NCBI GenBank assembly: GCA_023475025.1
Contig: JAMCWB010000026.1
Coordinates: 1-57,239 of the forward strand
Source of the DNA: Gammaproteobacteria bacterium
GTDB taxonomy: Bacteria > Pseudomonadota > Gammaproteobacteria > Pseudomonadales > Pseudomonadaceae
Reading direction: 5' to 3'
DNA: 57,239 nucleotides
The position numbers and the translations under genes were made by a program. Positions 7,835 through 16,199 of the stretch are shown here, piece after piece (position 1 is the first letter of the stretch; each line of letters opens with the position of its first letter). Under the pieces are notes generated by a model. The model saw nothing but the letters and a program-made list of their open reading frames with translations, searched no databases and had not been told where the DNA came from.

Positions 7835-10174
7835 TCAACGCCGATCCTGCAGCTGACGCAGGTTACCGATCACCGACTCCAGCGCACGATCAAACAACTG
7901 ATTATCGTCCAGCAGGCGAATCAACCCCTGCTCGTAATGCTTGATCAGCTTAGTTTCAGTAAATTCAGCGACCTTCATGCCCGCACGATTGACGAAAATA
8001 TACTTGCGGCTGAAGCTGATATGCGCGGCCAGCTTACAGCGCTGCTCTGGCTCACCCTCTGCTTTAGCCATGCCAAACCAGCTGCCGACATGCAGGCCGG
8101 CAACCCAGGCCAATGACCGGTTATCCGGCAGATCGGTTACCAGTTCGGGCGCTTCTTCAACGACCGGCGACTCCATTACCGGCTCGGTTACCTGTACTAG
8201 GTCAGGCTTGGTTACCGATTCAGCGGCTGGCTCAGAATCAGCCACCGGGGGTTCTGGCCGCTTACTCGAAGACGCTTCAGTTTCCGCGTCATCAGGTGCC
8301 GACTCGGACAGGCCAGCCGCCGGTTCAATGCTCTGCGGCGCTTCGGCAGTAACTCTGGCCGGGGCAACAGCAAACAGGCTGTCATGGGCCGCGGCCAAGG
8401 CATTCAGCTGCTGCAACGCCTGCGGATCATCCAGCCCGCTAACGACCAGCTCAGCCTGCATTTTTTCCCGCAGGCGGGCCGCCGCCGCCAGACGCTCCGG
8501 TTTCTCTGCCTCATCCACTGTAGCAAAACTGGCCACCAGCGCTTTTGCCATTGCCTCGGACTGGCGCCAGCGCGGGCTACCAATACCCTCACGCAAAGCA
8601 ACCATTTGCAACTGCTGGCTCCACAGGTCACGCAATACATCCAGCGCAATCACCGGCAGGCTGCGCCCGACCAGTAAGTCATTCAACACCTTGGCAACGC
8701 CATGGCGTGCGGCATCCACTCGCGCGCGCCCTTCTTCTGCGTCACGGGTACGCTGCTCCAGACGCTCACTGCGGCGCTGCTCCTGGCGAACAAAGCCGCT
8801 CAGGGATTCGTGCAGCTCGGCAAACAATTCTGGCTGCGGGTCACTGACTTCCAGCAGACGGTCAACTGTCTGCTCGATCTGGCCATACAGCTTGTCCCGC
8901 GCCAGGTCATCATGATCACTCCAGCCTAGGGTTGCACGGGCCAGCTCGTTGATCAGCTTGCGGGCCGGGTGGCTGGAGCGGCTGAAAAAACTCTTGTCGG
9001 CAATGGCCAGGCGCAGGACCGGCAGCTGCAATCGCCCGATCAAGGCCTTGAGTGCTCCGGGCAACTGATCATCATCGAGAATAAAGTCAAACAGCATGGA
9101 TACCAGGCTGATCACATCATCATCAACCCGCTCCAGCCCTCGTGACTCACCCGTACGACTGTGCAATCCAGCCAGCAGGTCACGAATCTGCATACGCAGC
9201 GCCGAGCCACTGAGTGCCTCGCTGTTGCCGTGCAACTGCCCAAGTAATTGCAGCAGTTCATGCTGCTGTACCGGGCGGGCGTTGTGCTGCCCCAGGGGAG
9301 CCAGTGCCGCATCCCCACTGGCATGCCGCCAGCTGCTGACCAGATCGGCAAACAGATTCAGCGGGGAGTCGGCTGCCACCGGCTGCCCATTGCCCGCTGA
9401 GTAGTCCTGCGCAGATGTCATTGCGCTGGTCGCAGCCGGCCCCGGGCGGTTGCTGCGCTGGGCATGCAAACGCAGGTCAGGCAGAACGCCAGCGCGTACC
9501 AGGCTGTCATTGAGCTGTTGATAGAGGGCATCCGATTCATTCAGCACATAGCGCTCGAACAGCTTGAGCACAATAAGGCGCACCTTGATGTCCAGCTCGA
9601 GAGGTGCCAGCGCATCAACAAAATATTGCGCCAGATTCGCCGGACTCAAGGGGTTGGTGCTCTCGTCAACCGGAGCCTTGACCAGGCTGTTCAGGCGCAC
9701 GGCCAAAGGGGTCAGGGCATGGGTATTGCGACTGGCGACCCGGTTGACCATGTTATCCATGGCAACCGTTTGCTCCAGCTCATCCGGCTGCACCAGGGTC
9801 AGGGTGTCCAGGGCAAAGTTGCTCAGGCTGTCTTGCTGGCTGCTTGCCGCAGGCGGAGTGTTCAGCGCCTCCAGCTCACGCTCAAGTCGACCCACACAGG
9901 CCTTTTCGATCGCGTGCCGGCGCAAGCGGATCGCACGCATGGCCTCGAAATACAGTGACTGCTCTGCATTATTGCCAGCCTTATCGGCCATCTCGAACAA
10001 ACTGTCATCGGCATTATCAAACAGAGCCGTCAGGCTGGCATGCAAAAAGGCCAGCGTCTGCTCTCGCACCGGTTTGAGCGGCGCTGGCAAAGCTGACGGG
10101 CGCTTGCTTGCATCCATGACAGCATCACTGCTGTCACGTGCAGTCAATGGAACTACTTTGGAATCATTCGTCAT
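7835..10174 (-). CDS. DUF1631 family protein
   Basis: 779-aa acidic, Ala/Leu-rich cytoplasmic protein of the DUF1631 family; no catalytic motif seen. It contains many amphipathic helices. A low-complexity acidic stretch (roughly residues 610-690, rich in Glu, Ala, Pro and Ser) precedes a C-terminal globular part with LHVGSWFGMAKAEGEPEQRCKL. That part resembles PilZ-like domains seen in the C-terminus of this family, though I regard this as tentative. The start at 10174 (MTNDSKVV) has GGAGA upstream. The longer frame from 10204 lacks a good ribosome-binding site. A DUF1631 gene between ampD and nadC matches PA4522-PA4524. Confidence 0.85.
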   Translation of the reverse strand: MTNDSKVVPLTARDSSDAVMDASKRPSALPAPLKPVREQTLAFLHASLTALFDNADDSLFEMADKAGNNAEQSLYFEAMRAIRLRRHAIEKACVGRLERELEALNTPPAASSQQDSLSNFALDTLTLVQPDELEQTVAMDNMVNRVASRNTHALTPLAVRLNSLVKAPVDESTNPLSPANLAQYFVDALAPLELDIKVRLIVLKLFERYVLNESDALYQQLNDSLVRAGVLPDLRLHAQRSNRPGPAATSAMTSAQDYSAGNGQPVAADSPLNLFADLVSSWRHASGDAALAPLGQHNARPVQQHELLQLLGQLHGNSEALSGSALRMQIRDLLAGLHSRTGESRGLERVDDDVISLVSMLFDFILDDDQLPGALKALIGRLQLPVLRLAIADKSFFSRSSHPARKLINELARATLGWSDHDDLARDKLYGQIEQTVDRLLEVSDPQPELFAELHESLSGFVRQEQRRSERLEQRTRDAEEGRARVDAARHGVAKVLNDLLVGRSLPVIALDVLRDLWSQQLQMVALREGIGSPRWRQSEAMAKALVASFATVDEAEKPERLAAAARLREKMQAELVVSGLDDPQALQQLNALAAAHDSLFAVAPARVTAEAPQSIEPAAGLSESAPDDAETEASSSKRPEPPVADSEPAAESVTKPDLVQVTEPVMESPVVEEAPELVTDLPDNRSLAWVAGLHVGSWFGMAKAEGEPEQRCKLAAHISFSRKYIFVNRAGMKVAEFTETKLIKHYEQGLIRLLDDNQLFDRALESVIGNLRQLQDRR

Positions 10175-10427
10175 GTGCAATCTCCAGACAGACCCTGCTG
10201 TCACTGGGGAACGCCGCGGTGCTGACCCTGCTACCTGTTGCCTGGAACCATCCCTACAGTCGATATTCTGGCGTCAAAAAATATATAGCGAGTATAAGCC
10301 TTTTCGCTACCAACCCAAATGCCAATCCAGTGTTTCGCGAACCAGATCACACTTTTTCTGCACTCAATATCAGTTCGCTATTACGCATAATGCCACCAGG
10401 AGCAGGCACAATGGCCAATTCTGGATT
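10175..10427. other. Intergenic segment holding an orphan start signal
   Basis: About 250 bases between the divergent DUF1631 gene and the symporter remnant. No frame encodes the missing N-terminus of the symporter. A good Shine-Dalgarno (AGGAG, 10398-10402) eight bases ahead of an ATG at 10411 opens a frame that stops after ten codons. It is out of frame with the symporter that begins at 10428. The AT-rich stretch near 10275-10310 may hold promoters for both sides. Confidence 0.5.
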
Positions 10428-11606
10428 ATGCTCAATGCGTTGATGACCTCACTGTCTGCCACCATCGGCACGGGTAATATTGCCGGCGTAGCAACGGCAC
10501 TGTTTTTTGGTGGTCCGGGCGCGCTGTTCTGGATGTGGTTGATTGCCATTGTCGGTATGGCCACCAAGTTCTGTGAGGCCGTACTGGCTGTGCACTACCG
10601 GGAAAAGGATGCATTGGGCAACCATGTTGGCGGCCCCATGTATTACATCAAGAACGGACTCGGGGCGAAATGGAAATGGCTCGGGGTCCTGTTTGCCGTC
10701 TTCGGCATGCTCGCCGGCTTCGGTATCGGCAACACCATCCAGTCCAACTCGGTATCCGATGCGCTGAACAGCACCTTCGGCATCCATCCAATGGTCACTG
10801 GCATCATCATTGCCGTTCTGGTGGCTCTGGTACTGATTGGCGGCATCAAGCGTATTGGTGAAGTCGCCGGTAAACTGGTGCCCATCATGGCACTGTTCTA
10901 TGTGCTTGGCGGCGTGACCATCTTGATCATTCATGCCGACCGCCTGCCTGAAGCCTTCGGCATGATTTTCTACTACGCCTTCAACCCGATTGCCGCAGCA
11001 GGTGGTTTTGCCGGTGCCGCTGTTTGGGCCGCGATCCGTTTCGGTGTTGCCCGTGGCGTGTTCTCCAACGAGGCTGGTCTGGGCAGCGCACCTATTGCCC
11101 ATGCGGCGGCAAAAACCAACAACCCGATCCGCCAGGGCACCATTGCCATGCTGGGTACCTTCATTGACACCATCATCATCTGCTCGATTACCGGCCTGGT
11201 GATCCTGGTAACCGGTGCCTGGCAGAGCGGTGAAAACGGTGCATCCCTGTCCGCGCATGCCTTCAACCTCGGCTTGCCGGGTGGCTGGGGGCAATACATT
11301 GTCAGTATCGGCCTGGCCATCTTCGCCTTCACCACTATCATCGGCTGGAGCTTCTATGGCGAAAAATGCACCCAGTTCCTGTTTGGCGAGCGCTCCAACG
11401 TGCCCTTCCGCCTGGTCTGGGTACTGGCCATCCCGATTGGCACCCTGCCCGGCATGAACCTTGGCAGCCTGTGGCTGGTTGCTGACACACTGAATGCGAT
11501 GATGGCACTGCCCAACCTGATCGCCCTACTGCTGCTCAGCCCGGTCGTGTTCAAACTGACCAAGAGCTACTTCAATAACCCCGATCAGTACAACGGCGAC
11601 AAGTAA
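10428..11606 (+). CDS. Alanine/sodium symporter (AGCS family), N-terminally truncated
   Basis: 392 aa from the ATG at 10428. The frame begins LNALMTSLSATIGTGNIAGVATA, which in full AGCS carriers lies around residue 75-80, after the first two membrane segments. From there the family pattern is intact: GGPGALFWMW, KFCEAVLAVHYR, GGPMYYIKNG, ARGVFSNEAGLGSAPIAHAAA, and about eight further hydrophobic segments. Full members have about 450 residues. The 5' sequence back to the divergent DUF1631 gene does not encode the missing part in any frame, so this looks like a 5' deletion or a decayed gene. It may be non-functional. Followed by a strong terminator. Confidence 0.8.
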   Translation: MLNALMTSLSATIGTGNIAGVATALFFGGPGALFWMWLIAIVGMATKFCEAVLAVHYREKDALGNHVGGPMYYIKNGLGAKWKWLGVLFAVFGMLAGFGIGNTIQSNSVSDALNSTFGIHPMVTGIIIAVLVALVLIGGIKRIGEVAGKLVPIMALFYVLGGVTILIIHADRLPEAFGMIFYYAFNPIAAAGGFAGAAVWAAIRFGVARGVFSNEAGLGSAPIAHAAAKTNNPIRQGTIAMLGTFIDTIIICSITGLVILVTGAWQSGENGASLSAHAFNLGLPGGWGQYIVSIGLAIFAFTTIIGWSFYGEKCTQFLFGERSNVPFRLVWVLAIPIGTLPGMNLGSLWLVADTLNAMMALPNLIALLLLSPVVFKLTKSYFNNPDQYNGDK

Positions 11607-11614
11607 CTGAGCCA

Positions 11615-11646
11615 CTCTGCCCCGCACGCCGCGGGGCAGATTTTTT
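11615..11646 (+). terminator. Rho-independent terminator after the symporter gene
   Basis: CTCTGCCCCGC - loop - GCGGGGCAGA followed by six T residues (11641-11646), nine bases after the stop. Confidence 0.9.
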
Positions 11647-11687
11647 CCGGTATACTCGCGGCTTTGCCAGTCTTGCCGGAGTCCGCC

Positions 11688-12545
11688 ATGGCCAATATCC
11701 AACTTGATACCCTGCATGAAGTGATCACCGCTGATGTGCAGCGCGCCCTGGCTGAAGACGTCGGCAGCGGCGATATTACCGCCGCACTGATTCCGGCCGA
11801 ACGCCAGGCCACTGCCACCATCATCACCCGCGAAGCTGCGATTTTCTGCGGTCGCGCCTGGGCTGATGAAGTCCTCCGCCAGGTCGATCCGGCCTTGCAG
11901 GTTGACTGGCTGGTGGCTGATGGCGACAGCCTGACGCCCGATCAGCTGCTATGTACCATCAAAGGCCCCGCGCGCAGCTTGCTGACCGCTGAGCGCTGCA
12001 TTCTCAACTTCCTGCAAACGCTATCCGCCACCGCCACCCGCAGCCGTCACTACGCCGATATCGTCGCCGGCACCCCGGTACGCCTGCTGGATACCCGCAA
12101 GACCCTGCCCGGACTGCGTATGGCACAAAAATATGCGGTCACCTGCGGTGGTTGTCACAATCACCGGATCGGCCTCTTTGATGCCTTCCTGATCAAGGAA
12201 AACCACATTGCGGCCTGCGGCGGCATTACCGCAGCCGTTGCCCAGGCACGGCTGATGGTCTCCGGCAAACCGGTGGAAGTAGAAGTCGAGAGCCTCGAAG
12301 AAATGCAGGAAGCGCTGGAAGCCGGCGCCGATATCATCATGCTCGACGAGCTCAGCCATGCCGATATGCGCACCGCCGTAGAGCGCTGCCAGGGGCGTGC
12401 CAAACTGGAAGCATCCGGCGGCATCACCGAAGCCACCTTGCGTAGCGTGGCGGAAACCGGTGTCGATTACATCTCGATCGGCAGTATCACCAAACATATT
12501 CAGGCGGTCGACCTATCCTTGCGCCTGACCATGGCACAAGCCTGA
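11688..12545 (+). CDS. nadC: Nicotinate-nucleotide pyrophosphorylase (carboxylating), quinolinate phosphoribosyltransferase
   Basis: 285 aa from the ATG at 11688, which has GGAG upstream; an in-frame ATG at 11664 lacks one. It converts quinolinate and PRPP to nicotinate mononucleotide, CO2 and PPi in de novo NAD synthesis. Signatures: [68 protein letters not shown] and LEASGGI. Length is typical (about 282-297). TATACT at 11651 could be the -10 element. The stop is one base from the convergent HDOD gene, so there is no room for a separate terminator. Confidence 0.97.
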   Translation: MANIQLDTLHEVITADVQRALAEDVGSGDITAALIPAERQATATIITREAAIFCGRAWADEVLRQVDPALQVDWLVADGDSLTPDQLLCTIKGPARSLLTAERCILNFLQTLSATATRSRHYADIVAGTPVRLLDTRKTLPGLRMAQKYAVTCGGCHNHRIGLFDAFLIKENHIAACGGITAAVAQARLMVSGKPVEVEVESLEEMQEALEAGADIIMLDELSHADMRTAVERCQGRAKLEASGGITEATLRSVAETGVDYISIGSITKHIQAVDLSLRLTMAQA

Positions 12546-12546
12546 T

Positions 12547-13539
12547 TCAGCCCGTAAAGCGCTGCATCTCCCTGAGCATCAAGGGGTAGTATTGCTGCAG
12601 CAGAGAGCTGGCGGCAAAGTCTTGCTCAGCTGGCAATGTACGCCGTCCGTAATGCTGCAGACAATGCAGCTCGCTGAGTCGCTCGGCGGCGTAAAGCCGC
12701 TGACTGGCCAGCTTATCCGGCAGCCCGTTGTCCGTAGCCAACCCCTCCAGCATCATCTGCACTTCACCAGGTAATGCCCAGGCCCGAGCGACGCCGACAA
12801 CCAATACCTTGGCCAACTGCTGCCAGCGTTGACGAAAGTCGCAGCTGGCCGGAATATGCTGACCATCAAAGGCGAGATCCAATACCCGACAACCAACCAG
12901 CAAGCCGAGATTGGCAACCAGGCCCGCCAGATAGGCCATAAACTCGTCTTCCCCTGACTGGCGCGCCATGGCGGCATGAATCACTGCCGTTTTCTCCGCC
13001 TGGCTCCACAGCACTGGCCCGGCAAGGTTACTGAAATGCCCCTTGTGGCCGGTAAACAGCGGCTTGATCAGCAGGTTTGCCGCCAATTGGCGCAACCCTC
13101 GCTCGCCCAGTACCACAACGGCCTGCTCCAGACTTTTGGCGGTGGCTGAACGTCGGTAATAAGGGCTGTTGGCCAGTCGCATGACCTCGGTTACCGAGAT
13201 CAGATCACGCCCAATAAGCTCAGCCAGATCTTTACTGGTGGTATCCGGATCGCGAAAGCAACTCATCAAGCGCGGTAGCACACTGGGCAAGCGGGGTACC
13301 AGCTGGGCATCATCCAGCTTGCTGTCGACCAGGCTGCGCATGCGTTTCAGTGCCTGCTGTTCAAAAGGGTTAAGGGTAATATCCTGCGGTGAGTGCACAC
13401 CCAGCACCAGGCCCAGAAAGGCCTCCTGAATGCGCTCATCTTCATCTGCTTGCAGACTATGGCGAGCAGCATGTACAGGCTCGCCAGAAGCTGGCAGAGG
13501 CGAATGTCGCGAGAAAAAAGCCAGTAAACGCTTTAGCAT
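12547..13539 (-). CDS. HDOD domain protein
   Basis: 330 aa. The HDOD domain spans about residues 75-280: LPRLPSVLPRLMSCFRDPDTTSKDLAELIGRDLISVTEVMRLANSPYYRR, then SLEQAVVVLGERGLRQLAANLL and LVANLGLLVGCRVLDLAF. The His/Asp pairs of true HD phosphohydrolases are not evident, as usual for HDOD. Members act in signalling and motility regulation in pseudomonads, but no specific partner can be named. It is convergent with nadC and upstream of it on the minus strand is the HAD gene start side. No neighbour fixes its function. Confidence 0.85.
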   Translation of the reverse strand: MLKRLLAFFSRHSPLPASGEPVHAARHSLQADEDERIQEAFLGLVLGVHSPQDITLNPFEQQALKRMRSLVDSKLDDAQLVPRLPSVLPRLMSCFRDPDTTSKDLAELIGRDLISVTEVMRLANSPYYRRSATAKSLEQAVVVLGERGLRQLAANLLIKPLFTGHKGHFSNLAGPVLWSQAEKTAVIHAAMARQSGEDEFMAYLAGLVANLGLLVGCRVLDLAFDGQHIPASCDFRQRWQQLAKVLVVGVARAWALPGEVQMMLEGLATDNGLPDKLASQRLYAAERLSELHCLQHYGRRTLPAEQDFAASSLLQQYYPLMLREMQRFTG

Positions 13540-13630
13540 GGCAGGTCAGAATCCGACAGACGGGTCACAGCTGATAGCATAATGCCTTATGTCGGCAGCT
13601 GCCGGATTTTCTGCAGACCAGAAGATGCTT

Positions 13631-14215
13631 TTATTGCTGCAGGAAACGCAACAGGCTGAAGCAGTCAGGCATATGCCAGTCAGTCAGCGCCGGCCAGTTG
13701 TTGTCCGGATGAATCAGGCAGGTATGGCACCCGGCAGCACGCCCGGCTTCCAGATCGAAACGAAAATCACCCAGCATCACCGCATTGCGCGGCGACTGCT
13801 GCCAGCGCGCCAGCAAATCCAGAATGCCGCCCGGACCCGGTTTGGGCTCGGCCTCATCGCGACCGAGAATATCCTCGGCGGCAAAGCAATCGAGTACACC
13901 GATCACCGCCAGACTGTCCCGCGCCACCTGCTGCAGGTTGCGCGTCAAAATACCCAGCTGGTGGCCTTCAGCATGCAGGTAGCGGATCAGCTCGGCAGCA
14001 CCCGGGGCCGGAGCAACCTGTTGGGCCAGCTCACGTTCGATCGCATCCAGCTCATCCTGCAGGCGCTGACGCTCAGCCGGTGCACAGGTCTTAAGGTAAG
14101 CCAGAATATCGGATTCGGCCGGAATGCCCAGCTGCCGCCGAATAGCCGGAAAATCGTGCTGCGCCAGGGTCAGGGTGCCGTCCAGATCAAAAATCCAGGC
14201 TCGCAGGTCACGCAT
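13631..14215 (-). CDS. HAD-superfamily hydrolase, phosphoglycolate phosphatase-like
   Basis: 194 aa. Motif I is WIFDLDGTLT (nucleophile Asp and the +2 acid/base Asp), motif II is LGILTRN, motif III is the Lys in EPKPGPGGILDLL, and motif IV is MLGDFRFDLEAGRAAG. The short helical cap (residues 20-75) indicates a C1 cap as in Gph/beta-phosphoglucomutase relatives. The substrate is unknown. The ATG at 14215 lies one base past the tesB stop, so it is the second gene of a tesB-HAD operon. Confidence 0.88.
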   Translation of the reverse strand: MRDLRAWIFDLDGTLTLAQHDFPAIRRQLGIPAESDILAYLKTCAPAERQRLQDELDAIERELAQQVAPAPGAAELIRYLHAEGHQLGILTRNLQQVARDSLAVIGVLDCFAAEDILGRDEAEPKPGPGGILDLLARWQQSPRNAVMLGDFRFDLEAGRAAGCHTCLIHPDNNWPALTDWHMPDCFSLLRFLQQ

Positions 14216-14216
14216 T

Positions 14217-15080
14217 TCAGCTCGACCGCTTGCGCATCAGGGACTCCTGGGTCACCGAGGCCACCAGCTCACCGGCCCGATTGAAAATCTGCCCACGCGA
14301 GAGTCCACGCGAGCCGCACGCCGAAGGGCTATCCATGGCATAGAGCAACCAGTCATCCATGCGTAGCGGGCGGTGATACCAGACCGAATGATCCAGGCTG
14401 GCGACCTGCATATCCTTGCTCCAGGATGAGATTGCATGGGGCAGCATGGCGGTACCCAGCAAATGGAAGTCCGACGCATAGGCAAGCAGATATCGGTGCA
14501 CCTGAGGGTCGTCAGGTAAATTGCCATCAGCCCTGAACCACATATGCCGCACTGGCTCGGCAGGAGACGGGTTAAAGGGATTAAAGCGTTCCACCGGACG
14601 AATCTCGATGGGCTTGTCCAGCAACACCTTCTCACGCACTGACTCATGGATCAGGTGCTGGTATTTGCGACTCAGTTCGGTTTCGTTCAGCAGGTCTTCC
14701 GGACCCTGCACCTCGGGCATGCTGGCCTGGTGAGAGTAGCCCTCTTCATCGCCCTGAAAGGAGCAAATCAAAGTAAAAATCGGCTTGCCCTTCTGGATCG
14801 CCTGCACCCGACGGGTAGTAAAGCTGCCGCCATCGCGCAAAGGGTCGACCTGATAGACGATCGGCAAGGTGGCATCACCGGCACGCAGGAAATAGCCGTG
14901 TACAGAATGCACATGGCGGTCTTCAACCACCGTCTGACTGGCCGCTGACAGTGCCTGGCCGAGCACCTGACCACCAAACAACTGCTTGAAGCCCAGGTCC
15001 TGACTACCGCCTCGGAACAGGTTCTCTTCAATCTTTTCCAGCGCCAGCAGGCTGACCAGATCATCCAGCAATTGCGTCAT
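14217..15080 (-). CDS. tesB: Acyl-CoA thioesterase II
   Basis: 287 aa, matching TesB end to end. It hydrolyses medium- and long-chain acyl-CoA to free acid and CoA. The double hot-dog fold is recognisable from EENLFRGGSQDLGFKQLFGGQVLGQAL near the N-terminus, VHSVHGYFLRAGD, GGSFTTRRVQAIQ, and the C-terminal ASLDHSVWYHRPLRMDDWLL with the Asp that, with Gln and Thr, forms the catalytic set in E. coli TesB. AGGA lies ahead of the start. First gene of a probable operon with the HAD phosphatase, divergent from the deacetylase gene. Confidence 0.96.
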   Translation of the reverse strand: MTQLLDDLVSLLALEKIEENLFRGGSQDLGFKQLFGGQVLGQALSAASQTVVEDRHVHSVHGYFLRAGDATLPIVYQVDPLRDGGSFTTRRVQAIQKGKPIFTLICSFQGDEEGYSHQASMPEVQGPEDLLNETELSRKYQHLIHESVREKVLLDKPIEIRPVERFNPFNPSPAEPVRHMWFRADGNLPDDPQVHRYLLAYASDFHLLGTAMLPHAISSWSKDMQVASLDHSVWYHRPLRMDDWLLYAMDSPSACGSRGLSRGQIFNRAGELVASVTQESLMRKRSS

Positions 15081-15109
15081 CAGGTGTAATCCTCAGGTAA
15101 AACAAGACA

Positions 15110-15178
15110 GGTCGGCAAACAATCGCCGTTAGCGGCGTATTGTCGCACATGGATACATTCTATCCAGCTTTGCCGACC
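15110..15178. repeat. Nested inverted repeat in a divergent promoter region
   Basis: Perfect 10-bp arms GGTCGGCAAA (15110-15119) and TTTGCCGACC (15169-15178) enclose a second hairpin, ACAAT-CGCCG-TTAG-CGGCG-T-ATTGT (15119-15142). It lies between tesB and the deacetylase gene and could be an operator or an RNA structure. Confidence 0.55.
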
Positions 15179-15245
15179 ATCGCACTCTTGTTAGCCGACC
15201 CAGTGCCCACCCATACTCGTCAGACCAGTCACCACGAGGGGCATA

Positions 15246-16166
15246 ATGGATATTCCACTGGTTTATCATGCCGATTACAGCTTCGAGCTGCCTGCGCGAC
15301 ATCGATTCCCGATGGACAAATTCGTGCGCCTGCATGATCTACTGCGTGATAACGGCATTCTGCATGCGGGTAACCTGCATAGCCCGGACATCTGCAACCG
15401 CGAGCTTCTGACCCTGGCACACGCGCCAGACTACGTTGATCGCTTTCTGGACAATCAACTGAGCCCGAAAGAACAGCGGCGCATGGGGCTGCCCTGGAGC
15501 GAACCCCTGGCCCGGCGCACCATCCGCGCGGTGGGCGGCACCCTGCTCACCGCGGAACTGGCGCTGAAACAGGGCCTGGCCTGCCACCTCGCTGGCGGCA
15601 CCCACCACGCCCACCATGATTTTGCCTCGGGTTTCTGCATCTTCAACGATCTTGCCATCACCAGCCGCTACCTGCTGGCTGCCGGCAAAGCCCAGCGCAT
15701 CCTGATCTTTGACTGCGACGTGCACCAAGGCGATGGCACCGCACGTATTCTGGCCGATGACCGCGACATCATTACCGTATCCCTGCACTGTGCCGACAAC
15801 TTTCCCGCGCGCAAGGCCGCCAGCGACTGGGATATTGACCTCCCTCGCCAGATGGATGATGCTGGCTACCTGCAGACTGTTGACGACCTGCTCGGTTACC
15901 TGCTGCCTCTCTACCAGCCTGACCTGGTGCTCTATGACGCCGGCGTCGATGTGCATCACGATGACGCCCTCGGCCTGCTGGCCATGACGGATGAGGGTAT
16001 CGCCCAACGCGACCGCGCCGTACTTGAGCATTGCCTGGGACGTGATATTCCGGTCTGCGCTGTCATCGGCGGCGGCTATTCCGATGACCGCGCCGCCCTG
16101 GCGCGCCGACATGCCCTCTTGCACGAAGCCGCCAGTGCAGTATGGCAAGCCCGGGGAATGGGGTAG
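15246..16166 (+). CDS. Histone deacetylase superfamily protein (zinc deacetylase)
   Basis: 306 aa of the arginase/HDAC fold, most like the class IV/HDAC11-type bacterial proteins of about 300 residues. Expected reaction: zinc-dependent amide hydrolysis of acetylated amines or lysines; the natural substrate is unknown. Visible motifs: GGTHHAHHDFASGFCIFNDLA with the catalytic His pair, ILIFDCDVHQGDGTA with the first zinc Asp and His, LVLYDAGVDVHHDDALGLL with the second zinc Asp, and VIGGGYSDD near the end with the Gly-rich loop and Tyr. GAGGGG precedes the ATG. Confidence 0.92.
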   Translation: MDIPLVYHADYSFELPARHRFPMDKFVRLHDLLRDNGILHAGNLHSPDICNRELLTLAHAPDYVDRFLDNQLSPKEQRRMGLPWSEPLARRTIRAVGGTLLTAELALKQGLACHLAGGTHHAHHDFASGFCIFNDLAITSRYLLAAGKAQRILIFDCDVHQGDGTARILADDRDIITVSLHCADNFPARKAASDWDIDLPRQMDDAGYLQTVDDLLGYLLPLYQPDLVLYDAGVDVHHDDALGLLAMTDEGIAQRDRAVLEHCLGRDIPVCAVIGGGYSDDRAALARRHALLHEAASAVWQARGMG

Positions 16167-16199
16167 ACTGCGCCGATTTCCGACGCAAGGTGCCTACCC

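Noticed and set aside
9564-10427. Upstream half of the 680-codon frame ending in the symporter
   Set aside because: It is antisense to the DUF1631 gene and has Arg/Ser/Ala-rich composition typical of a shadow frame; no membrane segment of the AGCS family is present.
10449-11294. 281-codon minus-strand frame opposite the symporter
   Set aside because: Gly/His/Asp/Gln-rich antisense shadow of membrane helices; no family resemblance.
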